64,000 nucleotides of DNA from Hansfordia pulvinata (GCA_006538405.1 BJKQ01000010.1:806001-870000), one strand, 5' to 3'; positions 1-13,816 are shown, counted from the stretch's first letter. Notes: generated by a model not told the origin, from the letters alone. A program made the numbers and translations.

Positions 1-3000
1 CAAGGCAGGGGTTGGGCCAATCTGCTCTCCATAACGCGCGCCCTTGGCCGCATGGGGCGCTCGAAAACGCCTCGGCGGCCGGTAGGCAAGCCACAGAAGC
101 CAATGCGAGACCGGGCCTTGGGAACGATATGCTTGGGGATGCACAAACTGGCGGGCCACTGGCTGGTGATCCGACCGCGCGGTCCCAATGCTAGCCAGCC
201 GTGGGCACCATCAGCAGCGCTGCCCCGAACCGCAGTCAGGCAGGCCCTAACTAATCCCCTGCGAGAAGGTGGCAGTCGGTGCCGGTGGCCTACTCGTATG
301 AGTACTCCGTACTCGCAAGGGCACGGTCTGTCGGTACCCGGGCGTGCACCGTCTGCCTGGCGAGTGGCTGACTGTGCAATGGTTGCATCCTAGTAAGTGC
401 GTGCATCCCTGTCTGGAGATTTAAGCTTAAGCTTGTCGTGTGGCCGCCTTATCGTCGAGACGCCCCGGGGCGGCCGGAAGGATTCCAACAAGTGAAGAAG
501 CCCCAGACACCATGTACTCGTACGAGTCCTCCCACCCAGCCCTAACAACAGCCATTGTTTGTCATGCCCCATGCTGACCATTCATTGGGCGGCGACCCAC
601 TCTCACACTCGACCTGCGAGGCGGTATTATAAGTCACCAGGCTACCATGTCCAGTCGTGAGATCTTGGTAGTCAGCAGGCTCCTCCATCGCGGCTACCGC
701 CGTCCTGATGCCCGAAAGGGGCTTCGCGGAAGAGACCCCTTTTTTTCCCACCAAAATCAACCCTCATTTCTGGCACATCGCGGCGTCGTATCGTCGAGAG
801 TCTCCCACATATGTCGCTCGTGTCTCACTGTGCGTTTCTTGAAGATGTCCGTCAAGTGTCTTGCAAGGATATGGTCGCGGCTTTCCGTTGGCATTGCAGC
901 TGCGGCTGGGAGCTTCCCACTCACACCTGCGTATCCTGCATTGGCGTGGCTTAGTGAACGGAGATAACAGAGTCTGGTTGGGTGGCTCGTGTCTTGGATG
1001 GCCGCCGCCCGTTCAAGCCCCTGCTCACAACCTGTCAGGACCTGTCTGGCTGTGTGTTTTGCACGTGTGTATTGACATGGGTATGGTTCGTGCAACGCCC
1101 CCTACAGGCATGGGTGAGTGCTCAGCCGCCGTCTACTCGTATGCACGAACCTCGATCGGGGCTTTCGCAATCAGCTCGAAATTGTCGTGGAGCTCATAAA
1201 TGACTGTGCGCACGCAGTCTCTATACCGCGGCAGGTGATTGCCCCTGGCTACCAGCCTCCGGGATGCAAGTCTGGGTTCGGCCCACGAGGCCGCTCAAGC
1301 AACCGGGAAACGGACTTTGGTTTCCTGTTTCCAATCTTCATATCTGTCTCTGGAGTTGAGGTGGGGGATGGGTGTGACTGGCTTGTCAGATGGCCGCCAC
1401 AGGTGACGACCATTGCTCCCATCCCAGTCCAGCCACCCGGCGCATCGGGCTTCGATGGCATCCTCGTATCCCACAAAACTGTGGACTCTGTACCCTGTTG
1501 GCGGGTAGGCGGGTAGCCTCCTCTTGTGGCCATCCAACGAGCCGTCTTTTAGTGGCTGTGCCGTGTGCATGGATGCCTGGTGCCATTCGCATCCGCCTCC
1601 AGTTCGGAAACCCGGCCTGAAGCCGCGGACTCGGTTGCCGCGCGAAGATTTGATCCAAGTTGGCTGTTCAAGGCGTGGCTCCAAGACACCCAATAGCCAT
1701 GGCAAGGCCTGCCGCGCCCGCTCGTGACACGTTGCCATCCGCGTCGACACAACCATCAGGCAGGCAGGCCGGGCTCAGGGTCAGCGTTCAGATTACTCCA
1801 CGGCCCGGACGGCCCCGAGATGAGTTGGGGAAGTCCATTGACGATCCATCCGGGGCTGCCCATATTGTCGGGCTCGAGCACGCGTACCAGTCACGAGCCA
1901 AGATGCTACTCGTACATGGTTTGGTCTCCAGTCATATTGTTCTGATACGGGTTGGCCCCTTTGGTGACGGCTTGTAGGGCGTTCCGGAGATGCTGCAAAA
2001 TGCTCATGGAAGCAACCCTCGTCTGCGTCAGCCAAATCTCGCAGCCTGGACCAATCAAGTAGGGCGATGGGATGTACTCGTACAGATAGCCACTTGCCGG
2101 CCGACCTCGCTGCACTTTGCCCTCCGCATTGCGAGCATCGTATCGCTCCCTGTCCCGTGGCTTGGGTGGTGGGCTTGCGCGGCAGGCGGTGGGATCCATT
2201 GCCACATGCCCTGGAAAAAGAAATAGGGGAAGGCCTTGCCTCTTCACGATCATTCAACGGGAACACGGCCACTTAGCGTGGAATGCCGCCAGACTTCGAA
2301 GTCAGGCCGACGTTGCCTCTGCACTGCTTGCAGTCTTCGCACAGGCAGGTGCTGGCCTGACATCCGGGACAAATGCCACGCCGAGAGCTCACGGCGCCAC
2401 CTGCTCGTTTCGGGGAAATGCCCCAGCTTCGTGTCTATGGTCTGTGGACGTCCCATTGCACGAGCGAGGCGTGCAGTGCCCCCCATTGCTATCGTTCAGG
2501 GACACTGCCACAGCGCGCCCAAACTGACCTGTTGGTTGGCATCCGCCCTCGCGGAACAAAGGCGTGCAAGAATGGCCGAGCGGCGAGCTGACCGGAGGGG
2601 ACGGAAACCAGCCTTGGTCGCCGGTATAAAAACTCGTTGTTTGGGTTGGGGTTGTAACTACCATGGCACGTTGGCGTCTTGATGGCCTTTGGTCCTTGAG
2701 CGTGTTGAGTTTCCCGCGGCGCTGTTCAAATGCCATTGGGTGGGAATGCGGATTCGAGCTTGAGCATCGACCAGGATCCCGCAATGGTTGTCGACCAGTA
2801 AGCCCTAACCCGCAAACCGTGGGCTTCGGATATGACCGTGCCCGCTTCTGACGCCTAGCGGGGCTTGGGATGGGCATCCTTCACAGGATGGCATTCTGGG
2901 AATTCATTGTTTATTCTCGTTTGCCGTGTCAGTGCTCGCTTATGTTTTCCTCGTTGGGCGATGGCAGAGGGCGGCAAACCGTGATCGCAGTGATGGAAAT

Positions 3001-6000
3001 GCTGTCTCCCAGCAAATGCTGCAAATCCTCGCCGGCGGTCCAGACCACGACAGGCCCAGCGGGTGGCTTACGAGCCAAGCATCAAGTGCATTCTCCGAAG
3101 CCAAAGCACAGAGTCGCTGTCAGAACTCTTCAGCCTCGAGCCCGGTCACACCCGAGCCCTTCCAGCGTTGACGTGGTTGTCAGATGCTCGCTGACGCGCG
3201 GAGCAGAATGTGGTGGGGCCACATTTGGGGCACATGACTTCGATTGACACGACTACAGGCCTCGTCTCTTTGCCTTTCGAGGAGGTGGATGTAAGGCGGC
3301 AAGATGATTCCATGGGTATCCGAGCCAGGCGCCAAGGGTTCGAATTGAGAGTTGGTCACTGCAACAAGGCGGACCTTTTCTGTTTTGAAATCAATGACCA
3401 CCGGCGACGTGCGCGATGGCTGGTAAAGCCATCCATGATGGCATCGCATTCTCGTATTTCAACCCCCTTCGACCGTGGATGCAGGCTGACTGCGTGCTGA
3501 TAGCGCAACTCGCCTGCCGAAAGAGGCCCCAAGCCCGTCATGAAGGGTTCGGCGCAGTCTCATGTGAACGACTGGTGGGCCAGGCGTGCTCCTGCAGTGA
3601 TTGTAATCGTCTGTCGCAGCATCACCGAGATTCCGGGGGGTTGGCGATTGTGATGTAGAGCATCCTCCGTTTTGGGACGAGTAACCCGTCACCGTCAGGG
3701 TCAGGGAGGCAATGGACCGCAGTGGGCGCTCTTGGGGTTGGCTTTCACGTAGTGGTTGATGCAAGCTGCAGCAGCAACCGCATGGACTTCGCCGTGCATC
3801 ACAAGTACAAGACTCCACTGCTGGAAGCCCCTGAGTCCTGACACGCGTGCCCAATATGCCGAGGCTTGGCCTCTTGCCCGGAATTCTAAGCGCATTGGTA
3901 CAGCGCACTTCGGCTCTTGGGTCGGCAAATAGCCAGATATGCATGCTTTCTTGGCCTGTGGCGAGAGGTAACAGCAATTCCGAATGCATAACAAAAAGCC
4001 CAAGCGGTCCAGTTGCACCGAAGAAAGGCCCGGGGGTGATGGAGAAGGCAGAGCTAGGAGCGGCCGGTGTTGGCTCTGCCCCTGCTGCGGTGCCATGCAC
4101 GCTCGGTTTCATGCCCCGTCTCTACCTGAGCCCGTGGTGTCTGGACAGTCGATCGACGCCCTCGCCCGCGCCCGACACAGGGTGGCCGTGGCGCTCGGGT
4201 GCGCAGAGTCGGGGTCGGGGGTTGGTCTGCTTTGGTGGTCGTCTTCGGACCCTCGAGTCATTTAAAGTTAGGTCGCAGCCGCTAAACATACGCTTAAAAC
4301 ATGCTTATTTTTTTTCTGGAATGCGCCCGAAACCCTCGTGTCGCCAAGACGCCAACGTGCCGCCCTGTGGGAACGTCACCAGGGGGAGGCCCTTGCGGGA
4401 AGCCATGCTGCCTGTTGGTTGGCTTTCTGTCTCTCGTGAGCCAGGGCGTTGGTGGACTGTCCCATGTCCAGCCCGCCGTTCCGAATTGCGACGTGTGTAT
4501 CGAGTATCATCGCACGCACCTTGGCGGCGCACGACCTGGGTGACGCCTTGAGAGCAACGTCCTGATGGCTCCCACATGTGTCCGACCCCATTGCATGCAT
4601 ACCTGTCGTAGCAATGTGGCGACTTGTATTGCCTCGGCCATCACGGCTCGCTCTGACACCCCCCGGTGGTATACCATCATCCTGCTTATCTCCATAGGGC
4701 TGGCCTCTGATTCGGAGACTAGCGTCGTAAGACGGCCGTAGTTTCAAAAGGTGCCGTCGAAGCTAGGAGAGCTTGCTCGTTGGTTTCATCGGGCGAGCAG
4801 CTCTTTCGGCCTCGCCATTGGACTGTTCGTACGCGGTATGGGTATCGTAAGGCCGGGCACAGTCGGGACCTAGAGGGGCTGCCGAGAGGGCCGCGCCTCG
4901 TTCCTTACCCCCCCTCCCCCCCTATTCCTTCATTAATCGCCAGGAGCCGTTGAAGTATAAACTGGTCAGCCCCTTCGACCTAGAAGCTATCCCAGAAAGG
5001 GTTGAATGCCCGAAGGCCTCAGCAAAGAGCTTGGAATCGTGAGTTTAGACTTCATGACGAGTACCGGTCATTTGGTCTTAGGGCCATGCTCCGGCATTGT
5101 CGGGACTGGGCGTGAGGTGAGTTCAAGGTGCCGAATCCGCAGAGCGGGCCGAATCGGCCAACAGAGCCGAAGCGGTCAACGACGTTGCATAACAATGCGG
5201 AGGTACACCCACCGTGAATGCGGGTACCCCTTGCGCAACGCCATGCATCCGCTTAAGTTGATGGGGATGAGGTCGATGGCGGCGAAGAGGGTGGTGATCT
5301 TCGCGCGCAAACCCACCGCCAGCCAGTCGGGCGTCATGTCGGCCAATTTCGCGGCGTGAAGACATGGAGAAGTCTTGGTTCTGTGCTTCCGTAGACGTAG
5401 CGGAGTTGGAGACACGGTCGCACTCCAAAAGGCCGGCTGCCTACTTAGGCGAGATGCTACGGCACACGGGTCTGGGACATGATTTTCTCGGCGGCTGACA
5501 CATCGCATGACGGGGGATTCCGCACTCGATGTAGCCGATGCAAGTCAGATAGCCCACACGTGATCCCGCATTTCGACCCTCTGCTGCAACCACTTGTTGT
5601 CTTCCGACAAAAGCCAAGAGACGCATGGGCCCCCAGACGAGCGACGACCGCAGGCCAAAGCCTGCAAGAGCCAATAATGAACTTTGTGACAGCCAGCCCT
5701 TGTTTGGCCCTGGCCTCTCACGCTGTACGCGTGGATTGACTCAAAGGGATGCATGGTCCGTTCTCCTCCACGCTGGCTCCGACGGCCGTCACTCGGAGAG
5801 GATGTGTCTGGGTCCAGGGGTCGGGGCCACGATCCGTACAACCCCACTCGGCACTGACACAATCTTCTCGTGGCAGGACGGTTGGTGCTGCCGATTCTGC
5901 GCATGACGTTGTTTCTGTTGTCCCCACGAGCAGAGGATTCGTCGCTGGGGCCGGGAAGAATGAGATCGCTAAGCGATTCTACCGGAGATGGTAACCGGGG

Positions 6001-7693
6001 GTGCCACGCACGTCGCACGGCACGCCATGCACGTTTCGCACCAATGAAACAGGCAATATGCTGACAAAATAGGGCCACATGTTTGGCTCTTGTGGGCGGG
6101 GGGTTCTGCAGATTGACAGGTGCGAGCCCAGCATCGGATGATATTGGCCCCATCGCGGGACACTAGCATGCGCAAATGAACCTGAGGCAGCACGATGTTG
6201 CGAGCGGCCGGGCGATCTTCATTGGCGGCCACGGACCAACGCATGGGGAGGCGTGCGAGACCTGTGGCATGATGCGCGGCAATCATCGCAGAGAGGGGCA
6301 ATGTTGACTGCCATGTCATGCAGGCCTCTTGACGCTTCTTGACACGGGACATCTTGGTACAGCAGTGGGATCCTGATGCTTGGTTTGGCGGCGCGGCGTG
6401 CGAGGTTAGGGTGCTGACGACCTGGGGGCGGCTGTCTAGCAGGCGCACCATGGAGCAGGCCATCTAGAGAATCATGGGCTGCGGCGGCCATGTCGTGCGT
6501 CCAAGATGATTGATGGGCGGATCTAAGCCGGAACGAGCAAAAAGGTGCGCGCTTTGCCGTGGGCGAATAGTCCAACGGCTAGTTAGTCTAATGGGGGAGC
6601 GGAAATCTGGCCGTGGCAAGCGTGGGAAGCCCAAGGCGGTATGGTGGCAGGAATGGTCGCGATAGAAGTGTCCTTCAAGCAACATGCTCCACACTCCAAA
6701 TGCCGCTCAGAATCTGGGGCCCGGCATTTGCAGCGTGCAGTCCTGGTGAGCTGAGAGCGAGGCATGATGAGCGTCAGCCAGGGCCTCGTAATGGCATGGG
6801 ACTGATCTGCGGGCGCCACGCTCGGGGCTCGAGGTGAGAGGCCGGCTTGGTGCGCACGGGCGGCGCATGTCAAGACCTGGACTGAGCGCTCCGCTGATGC
6901 TTGTTCGGTCAATGCCTGCGCAGCCGGGGTTTGCCCAGGCGTGCCAGGCACTTACTTGTGCCAGGCGATGAAGCTGTCCGTGTGCGAGCCAGTAGGAGGA
7001 GGTACTCGCACAGCCGTGCAGAAGGCGCGCTGATGATCGGCAAGCCTCGTCCAGCCGCATGGCCGCGAGACAGGGGTGGGTCGGGAAGGATGAGACCAGC
7101 CACTTCGGAAGGTCATCTCGGGGGCCAGCCGCGAGCCCAGCATGCTTGCTAAATTTATACTCCGTCGCTATGATGTGTGTACCGCTCGTATAACGATGAT
7201 TCGGGACATTGTCGATGACTGGCAGCTGCATGGGCTTGAAATGAGCGTGGGCCGGACATGCCCATACAGAGCCTTGCTGTGAACGGCCATGGCATGTCAG
7301 TCATCACGTCGTCCGCAGAGTCCGGGGTACTCGTACCTGTGGAATCGGCGCACGCGCAAAGACAGACATGGTCGGCGTGGCAGGAGGCGGCAAGCAGGCA
7401 CGCGGGGCGATGAACGACATGGCCAATCTGCCTTACTGACAATGACGATGACGATGATGATGGGTGGTGGTGATGGACAACAACAGGCCCCGGCAGCGGC
7501 GGGCCGTGAGGGATGAGCGAGGATAGTGGGAGATTCTGCTTGGTTACCAGGTACGCTGACCCAGAAGAGTCGGCCGTAGCCGAAGGGGGCAGGTTTCCAT
7601 TTTCTAATGCTCCTTCCTCGGCGCCAAGTCGTGGCGGTCGTTGCCCTTGACGCCTCATCCCGAATCCCAGTGGAGGCCATTCGAATGCTGCGC

Positions 7694-7710
7694 GGTACCT
7701 AGGTACTCGT
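7694..7710 (+). repeat. Composite dispersed motif, copy 1
   Basis: GGTACCTAGGTACTCGT. It joins the palindrome-like GGTACCTAGGTAC with the abundant ACTCGT element. Almost the same 17 bases occur at 10147 and 36854. Function unknown. Confidence 0.6.
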
Positions 7711-8349
7711 GCATGAAGGGAGATACATCAAGAGCCCCAGCTGCCTTAGGTACCTGATATGGAGGCGACACGTCCTGTCCACGTATGGGCACTCTGGTAT
7801 CCCTCATCGCCGAGGTCATCACCGATTCGAGCGCCCCTACTACGTGAAGATGCACGAGAAGGCTCTCCAGCCTCCATACGAGCAGGCGGTATTGCGTCGT
7901 CCCTCGGGCAGCCGGCCCTCCTAAGAACAGGCAGGAGGCGACAGAGTCTGGAGCAGCGCGGCCGGGGTCGACCAGCGGCTTGCCAAGGCTGCGGGGCCAG
8001 CCACATTGTGCCGTTGTACCGTGGGTTGCCCCCGGGCCTCCTGACGGACTGCGTGCGTTTGCTGCTGAAGGTCCCGGGGGCAGCGAGCTACGAGCACTCG
8101 GTACCTCGCTGAATGGGGGTACTTCTGTCGCCCGCTCTCCATCTCTCTGTCGCCCGGTCAGGCCCCGCCAAACAAGACTGGGCCCACGCGAGGGGCGCTA
8201 CCACGCTACGAGCACTCCGTACAAGAAGGACATCGGCCAACCTCATCAGACAAGGTTGGATTTAGCAACACACGAGCCGCTTTCAGGCTCGGTGGCTCGC
8301 CAGCGTCACCGAACCCGGATGCCATGACATAACGCGAATGTCCAGCGCG

Positions 8350-8385
8350 AGCTCCATCTCCAGTTCCAGCTCCAGTTCCAGCTCC
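8350..8385 (+). repeat. Hexamer minisatellite (CCAGYT type)
   Basis: An imperfect array of a six-base unit, read as CTCCAT/CTCCAG/TTCCAG/CTCCAG. It resembles the (CCAGGT/CCAGTG) array at 18344-18390. On the minus strand it translates as repeated Glu-Leu, which explains an apparent repetitive open frame there; I do not consider that coding. Confidence 0.6.
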
Positions 8386-9734
8386 CTCCCCATCTTGGCC
8401 GCCTGCCGCCTCAGTATGCACCCACCCAGCACGCGCCATGTGGACTCGATGCGGCATCTGGTCTTGTGAGCGCCGCCGCGCCTGCGTCCTGGAGCTTCCG
8501 CACATGGGCCTCCCGCTGAGCACGCCCGACTGCGACTAGCGAGCCGCCCCCGCCTGCCGCACCACCGCCGCCGGCCCTCGTCGAATTGTTCCAAACCTTC
8601 GATTTGCCTCCTGGCTCACCCTTGGCCCACCTGAAGGAGGCGACGGTGGCGTTTTCCTGCAGAAAAAGTCCCGCGATGTGAGGATCCTGCCGATGACTTT
8701 GCCTGTCCTCGCACGCGGTGGCGACTCAGACTGACCATCGACTCGGCCCGGTCATTGCCGTTGCCGTCGCCAACACCTCCAATCCCCCCCATTTCCCGCC
8801 GATTACGAGTAGACACGATGTGCGCCGTCAGCACTCGTACGTGTGGAGGGACTGGAGTCATTCGCCGATCCGGCGTGTCCTGGCGATCAAGATGGCCGCC
8901 AACCAAAGCCATTTGTCACAACTTCCATCGAGCCCTGGCGCGTCCTGCCCGGCTCTATGCAGCCCGCAGCCCGTCTCCCACCGCCTGCCGCCCGGCTCGT
9001 CTTGCACCACTACCAGTATCCGGACGGCGCGCTCGACGCTCCGAGCACGCTCCACCCATGGAAGTCTCGAGACTCCTCAGGCATACGGAGACCCCCTGGC
9101 TGGGGGACTCTGGCGCCGAACAAAACCTTTCATTGGCGCTCCCAACAGGCCAGGTTCGAACGACGCGCCACCACTACCACCAGCGGTTTCGAGTGCGTTG
9201 AGCTGAGCCGGCGTGCGAGTAGGCTTGCACAAGCTGGGGGCGGGCGACTGGCCACGACGGGCGGAGATTCATACGAGGACGAAGAAGAGCTGCCATGTCG
9301 TTGGTTGGTGGTGATCGAAACAAGCGCCGCCCACCCAAGTGCCCTTGGCCAATCTGCACCAGGGCATTGTCATGAGCCAGACATACGAGTAGGCTCGACA
9401 GGCTTGCCGCACAGTGCCAGACGCCCAGCTCACTCGCACCGTCGCCTCTGGTTGCCCGACTGGTTCGCAGTGCGAGTGCTCGCGGGTCGTGCTCCGTACG
9501 TGGGTGACCCTGGCCGTCGTGCTAGACAGACAGCCCCTAGAGGGCCTTGGCAGCGGATGCGGTGGGACTTGGCGGCATTAGCCCCCAGAACCCTGCAGCC
9601 CCAGAGGACATGGCCCTGCCGGCAGCCCGTCGTTCAGAGGAAAAATAAGCTTGAAATCCATCGAGAAGCTTAATCCGCCTGTGATCTTATTATGATTACC
9701 TGTCAAGGCGTTTTTCTCGAGAGCCCGCTTTTGT

Positions 9735-9758
9735 CCCCCCCCCCCCCCCCCCCCCCCC
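9735..9758 (+). repeat. Poly-C tract, 24 bases
   Basis: An uninterrupted run of 24 C. It is one of at least 14 G/C homopolymers of 12 or more bases in the window. The exact length is probably uncertain in the assembly. Confidence 0.9.
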
Positions 9759-10146
9759 ACCGACCCTGGTTCTGTCCAAGCAGGCAATAAGCCAGCTGCC
9801 TAACACAGAGACTCTGCCTTCGGACTCCGCAACATGTCAGGCCCGAGTGGACACAGGTGCAACAGGTGCAACAGGACAGGTAGGCCTCGGGAACCGGACG
9901 CGGTGACGCGGCCGGTCAACATCTCGTCAGAGTAACAGTACTCGTAAGAGTGCTCGCGTCCATGTTGCTGTGTGATGTACGAGTATCCGCCCGAGAACAC
10001 CAAGCAGTTGCCTGACCTATTCCCGTTCCCGGGCGACTTCCGCGAGGCTCGCGATCCGCAATCGACCCGCCTTTGCGCCCGGGTACGAGCGAAGACGCCC
10101 TTCCATTGCCGGTTACGCGTATCCATCGCTCTCGCATAGGTAGGTA

Positions 10147-10163
10147 GGTACCTAGATACTCGT
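10147..10163 (+). repeat. Composite dispersed motif, copy 2
   Basis: GGTACCTAGATACTCGT, one mismatch from the copy at 7694. It runs on directly into ACGAGC, so the right half is the palindrome CTCGTACGAG. It is preceded by TAGGTAGGTA. Confidence 0.6.
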
Positions 10164-12257
10164 ACGAGCACCTGCAGGCACGGATGGCCCATTCGTGCAG
10201 TATGATTACTGCCCCGTAACCGGGGCACGCCCCGCGGCTGTTCGTCAACGACATCCATGCTGCGCGATACTAGGAGGTAGGGACCGAAAAGAACCGTGGC
10301 GGGTCTGCAGACCTTGGCGTCAAGCCTGTCTCGTTTTTGCCCCATGGGAAAAACTCTGGCGAGATCCCGCCGCTGACGGCAATCGACGAGCGAGGCATAG
10401 CCAGCTGCGCTTGCCGACGCGGCTTTGCTCTAACTGCCACGGATAGTACGGAGTAAGCGATACTTTCTGGCCAACCCAATGGTCAATGGGGGCGATGCTC
10501 TTTATTCCCCACGATGCGCGCATGCCCGGCATGGCAAAGCAGCTACCGTGCCCTTTGTAATGGGGCAGTGCGCCGACCCAGCGCGCCGTTGGGCCGGTAT
10601 CAAAGTTGGCTCAGGGTTAGAAACAAGCACTGGGTCGGGGTTTAATAAGGTTGACATTTGGCTCTGTTGGCGGCACGCGAAAGATCAGAGTTGGACGTAC
10701 GAGTAACGGGGAGACGAAACCTAGGAGTCGCCCGACCCGCCGAGCCGACCGGTCCCACCGAGAGCATCATCAGCAAGACCGCCACCCACGGGCGGCCAAG
10801 CTGGGATCGTGAGTCTATTCTCTCGGCCTGGTCGCTCGCAGCACTGGGACCCGGACCACGTCGGGGTCTGGGCGCGAGGACGACAGACACCGGAGGTTAG
10901 TCGCTCGCTGTGCTTATTTCGACCCATGTTCCCTGTTTCCCAGCACAGGGCAGCCAAGGGAGGGGGCGCCGAGGCCGGGGCCTCTGGCTCTGGTGAGGAG
11001 TTGGGCAGGGGTTGAGGGGAGGCCTGAAAGGGGGGGGCAACGTCAGTCCTCCCAGCTCGGGTTGACTGATCAATGGCACTCAAGTTAGCGTGTTTTGCCG
11101 CTCAGCACCCAGTGGCCCCCCTATGAACCCCAGTCAGATGGGTCCGGTCATTGATGCTGCGATGCTCCTCAGCTACATTTGCCAGAACTCGTACATGTGG
11201 CTCCATGAGAAGTCGTTCTCACGCTGGTGCCTCGCCCCTAATTGCGTGGGCACTTGGTCCCGCCGGTCGAGTGGGCGTCTACCGAGTACGAGTACATATT
11301 TTGCCCACGGTCCTGGCTTATTAGGTACTCGTAGGCACTCGTAGGACTCTGTTGCGTTTTGCCTCTGCTCGCAGTGTCCACCGAACACTCCCACTGAAGA
11401 CCAGCACCCAGAGCCTCTCGGTATATCCCTGCGGCTTGAAAGGGGGCGCCGGCCTGGAAGACAGGAGACGACGAGAACAAGCCCAACCGACAGTTATCAC
11501 ACCCAGGGCGTGGGCTCGCCCTTTGATCAGACCCGGCCGGGACGCTGCAGTTCTACGTGGAATTGGACCCTTGGGCCTAGTCGGGGTCGATCAGGTACGA
11601 GAGCCTACCTCCTACGAGCACCTTTGTGCAATGCCGCCGAACTCGCGCGTGTTGCTTGTGCCTGCGCTCGTGCCACGGTCGACTGGTTGGATGTCCAAAC
11701 TCGGGGATAGCGACATTTGTGCTCGGGTGTCCCGTTAAGGTCTGCCCCTCTGCCTGGCGGGCGTGGGCTTGAGGTGGCCCCGTAGCCCCTAGCAGGCGCT
11801 GTCCCAGTTGGCGAGTGGCCGTTGTGGCCCCTTGGGTCTTGTTCCACAACGCCCCGAGTGGGGCTGGCTGGTGGGCCAGCCCCCTTGAGGTCGCCGCGGT
11901 ACCACGGTATGCGAAGGGGTACCTATGGACCCGTGGGTTTTTTGCAGTCGCCGGGCTCTTCCTCGTCCCGCTTTGAACGCCCCTCTCCTCGCGCCCCCCT
12001 TGGGAAGCCCGTTTGCCTGTGCAATAGTGTTGCTCTGCACTTCATGGAGTGCGAGTACTCTGATGGCGTTTGGGGGTTGACCAGGGCTTTGAGGGGCTCG
12101 GGCTGTGCGTATGTGGCTACTCCGAGTTTGAAGATGCGTCAAGGCTGGTGTGAGCAAACCTTTGAGGCATACCACTTTATGCTGGGTTGACTTGAGATGG
12201 TGCTCGCTTTCGTCCAGGCATGCAGATGGCTGTTTGCTTACTCCTGGCCATTAACCA

Positions 12258-12279
12258 GGGGGGGGGGGGGGGGGGGGGG
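12258..12279 (+). repeat. Poly-G tract, 22 bases
   Basis: An uninterrupted run of 22 G inside the left gene-free stretch, 1.65 kb upstream of the WOPR gene. Confidence 0.9.
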
Positions 12280-13133
12280 CAGGCCAACGGTTCTTCCAGG
12301 TACATGTATGGGTCGAGAGCGAGTGCTTTCAGCTATGATGGCACCTGTGATACCAGGACCGGTCCCTCACGGATGCAACTTCGGGTTGGATCAAGCCAGC
12401 ACACCCAACGGGCAACCGGCCCAGTGCTGTCTGTTTGTATGGCCCGGCAAGTGCATCCTGCCATCCAAGACGCAGTCGCAGAGGGACTCGGCACACTTAC
12501 TGCGCGGGCAGCGCCAGCGTGCAGCGTGCAGCCCCCGACCTGCCGCGAACCCCAACCTGGGATCTGAGCGACGCGCCCGCACCTTCCATCTCCCAAGACG
12601 GCCGAGCTGGAGCGGACACACTAAGGTAGCACCGGTACTCCGTACCTCTGGAGAGACGGCCCACGGGAGGCGCGTACCTAGGTATCCCCGTACCCTCCTG
12701 CCCGACAGGTGCGATCTGACCCTTACGGGGTTATATCGATCAGGCGCACCTTGCGTTCAATACAGGTACCCCAGTACCCTCCCTAGCCGTTCCCACTCGT
12801 GCAGAGGTATCGAGCAGCAGCATCCATTCCAATACTCGTAATCTTGTGGTAGTGCCCAGAGCCTAACACGCCCACCCCCCCTCCAGGCGGGAGCTTCTAC
12901 AGCGCATACTTGTAATCCTGTCTCCCACCTCCGGCCCAGTCCGTTTGGCATATCAGGTCGACCTCCCCCGATCCCTCCCTCTCCTCTCACACACTTGACA
13001 TTATACCACTCGACCCTTGACGAGTAATCCCGGCTGTCGTCCTCACCCACTCGGCACTCAACACCACCGTCGTCGACATACCACCACGCCCTCGCTAATC
13101 AGCGACCAGACAGAGTCATACATCCCACTGACG

Positions 13134-13726
13134 GTACGTTGGTGCACACCGGGGTTGCCAGCCCCCAGCCCATCTCGCACGCATTACTCCTCGTCTTTCT
13201 TCACGACATGGCCCTGCACATCGGATGGCTCAAGGGCTCGCCGAGTCCTTGCAGCCCTGCATGCAAGCGCATCTGCTCGACAAGTCTCGCTCGGCACGCC
13301 TGCGTCGCTTGTCTCGCCCTCGCCGGGGCTACCAGCCAATACAGGTGCATCTGCGCTCGGGACGTGCTCTATTCCTGGATCGCTTCACTCTCCCTCGACA
13401 ATGTCTTGCGAGTGTTCCCCACACCCGCCAGATGTGTCCTGCCTCGAGTCTTCAGCTGCCTGTTCTGAGAGCCCAGACCCGGCTTGCTCGGTGACCTGGA
13501 CCTGGGCCGACACGGCAGTGCGGAGCCATCCAGCTACACAGTATCATTTCTGGCGCCATGAAACACCTCTTTCATATGATGCGCAATTTGTGGGCCATGG
13601 CTGCACCCGAAGCGAGTCGACTGCATCGCTTGGGCGCACGGTGCTAGGACGCCACTGTTTCCCGGCTTCCATCATTCATAACGTTCTTCGTTGCTGCCCC
13701 CCTGGCCAGTCGCTAATATATTGCAG
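13134..13726 (+). other. Possible 5' leader intron of the WOPR gene
   Basis: A consensus donor GTACGT follows CACTGACG at 13133, and a consensus 3' end with branch site (CGCTAATATATTGCAG) finishes at 13726. That is 185 bases before the WOPR start codon. The enclosed sequence has no convincing coding frame. At 593 bp it would be long for a fungal intron, but long leader introns are known in regulatory genes of this kind. Read from signals only; transcript data are needed to confirm it. Confidence 0.3.
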
Positions 13727-13792
13727 GACGGCACGCGAGCTGCTCTGTTCCTCGTCAGCATTCGCACCTACCTCGCCGGCTAGCCCACCTGT

Positions 13793-13816
13793 ATGACCTC
13801 GCTATCAAAGCTGTAG
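13793..13816 (+). promoter_or_regulatory. Upstream ORF in the WOPR leader
   Basis: A seven-codon reading frame (ATG ACC TCG CTA TCA AAG CTG TAG) ends 95 bases before the WOPR start codon. It contains the only ATG between the proposed leader-intron acceptor and the main start. Such uORFs often reduce translation of the main frame. Whether this one does is inference, and it requires that transcription starts upstream of it. Confidence 0.45.

Larger units (their letters stand above)
1..12940. other. Gene-free stretch, left end
   Basis: I see no supportable gene in this nearly 13 kb. Open frames of 100-276 codons exist on both strands, but they overlap one another, are rich in Arg, Pro, Ser and Gly, mostly lack a good ATG context and show no domain I recognise. 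Such frames are expected by chance in GC-rich DNA. The stretch holds many copies of the ACTCGTA/TACGAGT motif (for example near 294, 510, 1135, 1910, 2076, 7328, 9940, 9977, 10159, 10697, 11189, 11287 and 11325), two copies of the 17-bp composite motif, a C24 tract, a G22 tract and a hexamer minisatellite. No transposon termini or terminal repeats were seen. Confidence 0.6.

Noticed and set aside
3847..4551. 234-codon plus-strand frame
   Set aside because: No domain, an overlapping 217-codon minus-strand frame at 3459-4112, and composition typical of random GC-rich sequence.
8843..9673. 276-codon plus-strand frame
   Set aside because: No domain, Arg/Pro-rich, and three overlapping frames of similar quality; typical of chance frames in GC-rich DNA.
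13017..13796. 259-codon plus-strand frame upstream of the WOPR gene
   Set aside because: It spans the proposed leader-intron donor and acceptor, is Ser/Pro/Cys-rich with no domain, and overlaps alternative frames. It is better read as leader and intron sequence.
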